A stretch of 64,000 bases of DNA from UBA1672 sp964351365 (GTDB taxonomy: Bacteria > Pseudomonadota > Alphaproteobacteria > Micavibrionales > Micavibrionaceae): contig CAYGNP010000010.1 of assembly GCA_964351365.1 (NCBI GenBank), forward strand, positions 13,696 to 77,695. Reading direction: 5' to 3'. Numbering within the stretch: position 1 is the stretch's first letter; each line of letters starts with the position of its first letter. Both the position numbers and the translations under genes were made by a program. This document shows positions 61,652 through 64,000 of the stretch, in pieces. Under the pieces are notes generated by a model. It searched no databases and was not told the DNA's origin. It worked only from the letters and a program-made list of their open reading frames with translations.

Positions 61652-63328
61652 CTAATTTATGGGGTCGATTTGCTCGGGTTTTTCTTTGCGTGAATCCTTG
61701 TAGCGCTCAGCGTTGGCAAGAATGGTGAAGGCTACAGATGTGATGTAGCTGTTGATGCGTTTATAGTCACGGATGATATCTGTGTGCAGGCTACTCGTGT
61801 CTTTCGTTTCCTGAACGCCATCGCGCAGACGTTTGAAGTGGCGCTCTGTGCTGGCTTGTGCGGCGGCACGGACATGGGCTTTGCCTTCTACGAGCTGGCG
61901 TGCAAGGCGAGGGTCTTCGGACATGAAAATGGCCTGTGAGATTTTCATGTTGGTTAGAATTGTCTGGTGAAAGTCTCTGATTTCCTTAAAACCTTCTTTG
62001 GAGAAACGTTTTTTATCGCTTATTTTGGAGTCGATAATATCGATCAGGCTGCTTTCAATAATGTCGCCTGCATGCTCCAGATTTGTCGAGAAGGAGAGAA
62101 TTTGCACGAAGCGGTCTGATTCCTTGGGGTCTAAAGCTTCTTCATTGACGCGCGTTAGATAGAGTTTTACCGCGTTGTGCAAGGCATCAACCTGCTCGTC
62201 ATAGAGTTTTATCTTTTTTAAGAGCTCTGGCTTTTCCTCTTTCAGGGCGATCATGGATTTTTCGAACATTTTTTCAATGATTTTTGCAATGCGCAGGGTT
62301 TCACGGGCGGCGCTGGCCAGAGCGATGGTGGGGGATGAGAGAATTGTTTCATCCAGGTAGAGGGGTTTGTTTTCTTTTTCCTCATCGCTTTCAATGTCTG
62401 GGACAAGCTTTTCGCACAGCCGCGTTACAGGTGTTATCAGAGGAAGGAAGATTATCGCCAGCACAATGTTCAAACCCATGTGGAAGTTAATGATGTCACG
62501 TGTCTCAAGTACATTTGCGGTAAATAGATTTTCGGCAATCATTGGGACAAATGGTGTTATAAGAAGCACGCAGCTTGCGCGCATGAGTAAGCTGCCGGTT
62601 GTAATGCGTTTGGCGTGGGTTTCCATCTTGAATGTCATGACATAGGGCACAATTGCGCCGCCAATATTTGCGCCTAGCACAAGGAGTAGGCTCAGGCGTG
62701 TATCAATCAGTCCGGTTGCGGCCAGAGAAGAGATGATGAGGACTGCAGCAAGGGAGGAGTGGAGGAGCCATGTCATGAGGGCTGCGACAATCAGGGCGAG
62801 CAGGGGTTCATATTCCAGGGGCGCGAGAATCAGGGGCAGTATATTTGAGTCTGCTAATGGGCTTGCGCTTTTTTTGATGATGCTCAGGGCGAGCAGGATT
62901 AGACCCAGGCCGATGATTGCCCGCGCAATATGATGTTTGCGTCCGGAATATTCATATATTCGATGCATGAGCACGCCTGCGAAAAGTAAAACCGGCATAA
63001 GCCACGATAAGTCGAAGGTTAGAATTTGTGCAACAATCGTTGTGCCGACATCTGCGCCGATGACAACGGCCAGTGCAGCGGCGGGGGTGATCATCTTTTT
63101 GCCTGCAAAAGATGCGCATATTAGAGTCGTTGCGGTAGAGCTTTGTAATATGGTGGTTACGCCTAGCCCGGCTAAAAACGCCTTGACGCGGTTGTTTGTG
63201 TTCTTTGCGATCAGTTGCTGCAGCGAGGTCGCGTAGGCGCGCGTGAATCCAAGTTTCACCATACGTGTTCCCCAGAGTAGTAGGGAGACAGCGCCTATTA
63301 TGTTTATAAGTATAAGTGTGGCAGAGAT
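61652..63328 (-). CDS. Na/Pi cotransporter family protein with PhoU-like domain; probable ATC start
   Basis: An inner membrane NptA/PhoU-type sodium-phosphate cotransporter. Both inverted repeats carry the QSS motif region (TTILQSSTATTLICASFAGK; WLLHSSLAAVLIISSLA), followed by a PhoU-like helical domain (about residues 340-520). The first ATG is at 63262, but the frame stays open for 22 more codons that encode the expected first helix (TLILINIIGAVSLLLWGTRM). In that stretch there is no ATG, GTG, TTG or CTG; TAG lies at 63338-63340 and AGGAGAGA sits just before ATC at 63328. I therefore place the start there (558 residues). The start is inferred, the family is clear. Confidence 0.85.
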   Translation of the reverse strand: MSATLILINIIGAVSLLLWGTRMVKLGFTRAYATSLQQLIAKNTNNRVKAFLAGLGVTTILQSSTATTLICASFAGKKMITPAAALAVVIGADVGTTIVAQILTFDLSWLMPVLLFAGVLMHRIYEYSGRKHHIARAIIGLGLILLALSIIKKSASPLADSNILPLILAPLEYEPLLALIVAALMTWLLHSSLAAVLIISSLAATGLIDTRLSLLLVLGANIGGAIVPYVMTFKMETHAKRITTGSLLMRASCVLLITPFVPMIAENLFTANVLETRDIINFHMGLNIVLAIIFLPLITPVTRLCEKLVPDIESDEEKENKPLYLDETILSSPTIALASAARETLRIAKIIEKMFEKSMIALKEEKPELLKKIKLYDEQVDALHNAVKLYLTRVNEEALDPKESDRFVQILSFSTNLEHAGDIIESSLIDIIDSKISDKKRFSKEGFKEIRDFHQTILTNMKISQAIFMSEDPRLARQLVEGKAHVRAAAQASTERHFKRLRDGVQETKDTSSLHTDIIRDYKRINSYITSVAFTILANAERYKDSRKEKPEQIDPIN

Positions 63329-63560
63329 TTCTCTCTCCTATTATCTGGTTTCTTGTTTAGCTTGAGTGATTCAAAATATGTAGGGAATAACCTGCTGAAT
63401 TTAATCACTACCTGCAATAGCTGGTTTTGGCAAGATAGAGCATGTCTTGCGGCGCAATAATGTGTGGGGTGTTTTGCCTGGGGTTTTGGCAGGTTTGCTG
63501 CATTTTTATCGGGGCACTCAAAAAGATTTAAAAAAAGTTTAAAAAAAGTGAAAAACTTGT

Positions 63561-63589
63561 TTGACAGGTGAGAAGGTTACCGTTATAAC
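63561..63589 (+). promoter_or_regulatory. Strong rRNA operon promoter with A-tract upstream element
   Basis: A perfect TTGACA (63561-63566), 17-nt spacer and TATAAC (63584-63589). Directly upstream are phased A/T tracts (about 63522-63555), as in UP elements. Transcription should start near 63596. Confidence 0.92.
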
Positions 63590-63595
63590 CGCCAA

Positions 63596-63945
63596 ACACT
63601 GACAGAACGTTAACCCGTTTTAGAGGTTTGGTAGCTTGAAGTAGATGAAGATTTATTTTGAGCGGTACGAGATTCTTGGACATCGTAAAGAAGAAAGAAG
63701 AGATACGCAGGCAGCAGTGCTTTCGTGAAATGTATTGGATACATTGAACAAAGAAAGTCTGTTTGCTTATGTGTATCTTTTGACGCACGTGATCATATTT
63801 ATATGGTCACAAATCGTGGCTAAATTTATTTAGCCACAACAGCAAAATGTAATGTCTTTATAGATGTTACATCGCAAGCAAGCAGGTCTTTTGAAAATTT
63901 ATACTTCAAAAACCAAAAAAGATTCTTTTTTGAGATTGATGGATC
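63596..63945 (+). other. Leader of the rRNA operon
   Basis: About 350 bases between the promoter and the mature 16S 5' end, with no gene. It includes a boxA-like GGTCTTTTGAAAA (about 63885-63897) for antitermination and an A/T-rich dyad (ACTTCAAAAA...TTTTTTGAG, 63903-63934) that may be part of the 16S processing stem. The stretch from 63341 to 63560 before it holds only the promoter regions of the two divergent units. Confidence 0.65.
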
Positions 63946-64000
63946 TAAACTTAAGAGTTTGATCCTGGCTCAGAACGAACGCTGGCGGCAGGCCTAACAC
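63946..64000 (+). rRNA. rrs: 16S ribosomal RNA, 5' end (cut by window edge)
   Basis: AGAGTTTGATCCTGGCTCAG, the universal 16S 5' primer site, starts at 63954 and is followed by AACGAACGCTGGCGGCAGGC and CTAACAC, the usual alphaproteobacterial 5' end. The exact mature 5' base is estimated. Confidence 0.97.

Noticed and set aside
63528..63788. An 86-codon minus-strand frame upstream of the 16S rRNA
   Set aside because: It covers the rRNA promoter and leader on the opposite strand and has no coding features.

Overview
The window is a piece of an alphaproteobacterial chromosome of moderate G+C. The main evidence is a circularly permuted (two-piece) tmRNA gene, an SspB of the alphaproteobacterial type, a GapR (DUF2312) nucleoid protein, the order hemC-hemD-mitofilin-like-hemY, the order hflK-hflC-degP, and the first bases of a 16S rRNA with an alphaproteobacterial 5' end. 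The giant surface fiber locus, a lone DotI/IcmL-like protein and repeated 'GDIxYN..FQxCxGxxW' motifs resemble what is found in Micavibrio-like and other deep-branching alphaproteobacteria, but that placement is an inference and cannot be confirmed here.

Layout. 0-5.4 kb (minus strand): a branched-chain amino acid operon, leader peptide/attenuator - ilvB - membrane glycosyltransferase-like gene - ilvH - LysE-type exporter - ilvC (cut by the window edge). 5.4-6.2 kb: no ordinary gene, but a well-formed promoter and a UUCG-loop terminator delimit a candidate structured RNA of about 440 nt, next to a pair of perfect inverted DnaA boxes. 6.2-10.7 kb (minus): hflK-hflC-degP-miaA, envelope quality control. 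10.8-13.2 kb: Mrp/ApbC Fe-S carrier, then folA and thyA. 13.3-20.8 kb: VWA-like DUF1194 protein, tmRNA, pirin, an ABC exporter, a membrane protein, sspB, a hydrolase and an ABC ATPase. 21-23.6 kb: an ABC-2 exporter pair and tRNA-Arg(CCG). 23.7-24.6 kb: an HExxH putative metallopeptidase.

24.6-40.1 kb (minus): the standout locus, three consecutive genes that take up 15.5 kb. The first encodes a 3183-residue fiber with an N-terminal membrane anchor and pseudopilin-like head, YadA-head-like repeats, phage-tail-fiber-like repeats, a peptidase S74 self-cleaving chaperone with its Ser-Lys dyad, and a C-terminal transmembrane helix after the cleavage site. The next two encode secreted proteins with concanavalin A/LamG, DUF1566-like and DUF1554-like domains. 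All three share a short Cys/Trp motif. A palindromic element lies in frame between the start codon and signal peptide of the second gene.

40.2-54.1 kb: ABC1 kinase, DotI/IcmL-like protein, gapR, a 44-residue CDGSH Fe-S protein, acs, gpsA, tsaD, then the divergent heme operon hemC-hemD-mitofilin-like-hemY, a rhomboid protease and two unknown genes. 54.2-61.6 kb: an exopolysaccharide or capsule cluster (Wzy-like polymerase, GT4, Wzz, two GT2, large SLBB/Wza-like export protein). 61.6-63.3 kb: a Na/phosphate cotransporter that appears to use an ATC start codon. 63.5-64 kb: a strong rRNA promoter, leader and the start of 16S rRNA.

Functional links: the tmRNA and the SspB adaptor belong to the same tag-and-degrade pathway and lie 4 kb apart; leader-peptide attenuation should tie ilv expression to Val/Leu/Ile-tRNA charging; and the fiber locus plus the polysaccharide cluster give the cell a heavy investment in surface structures.
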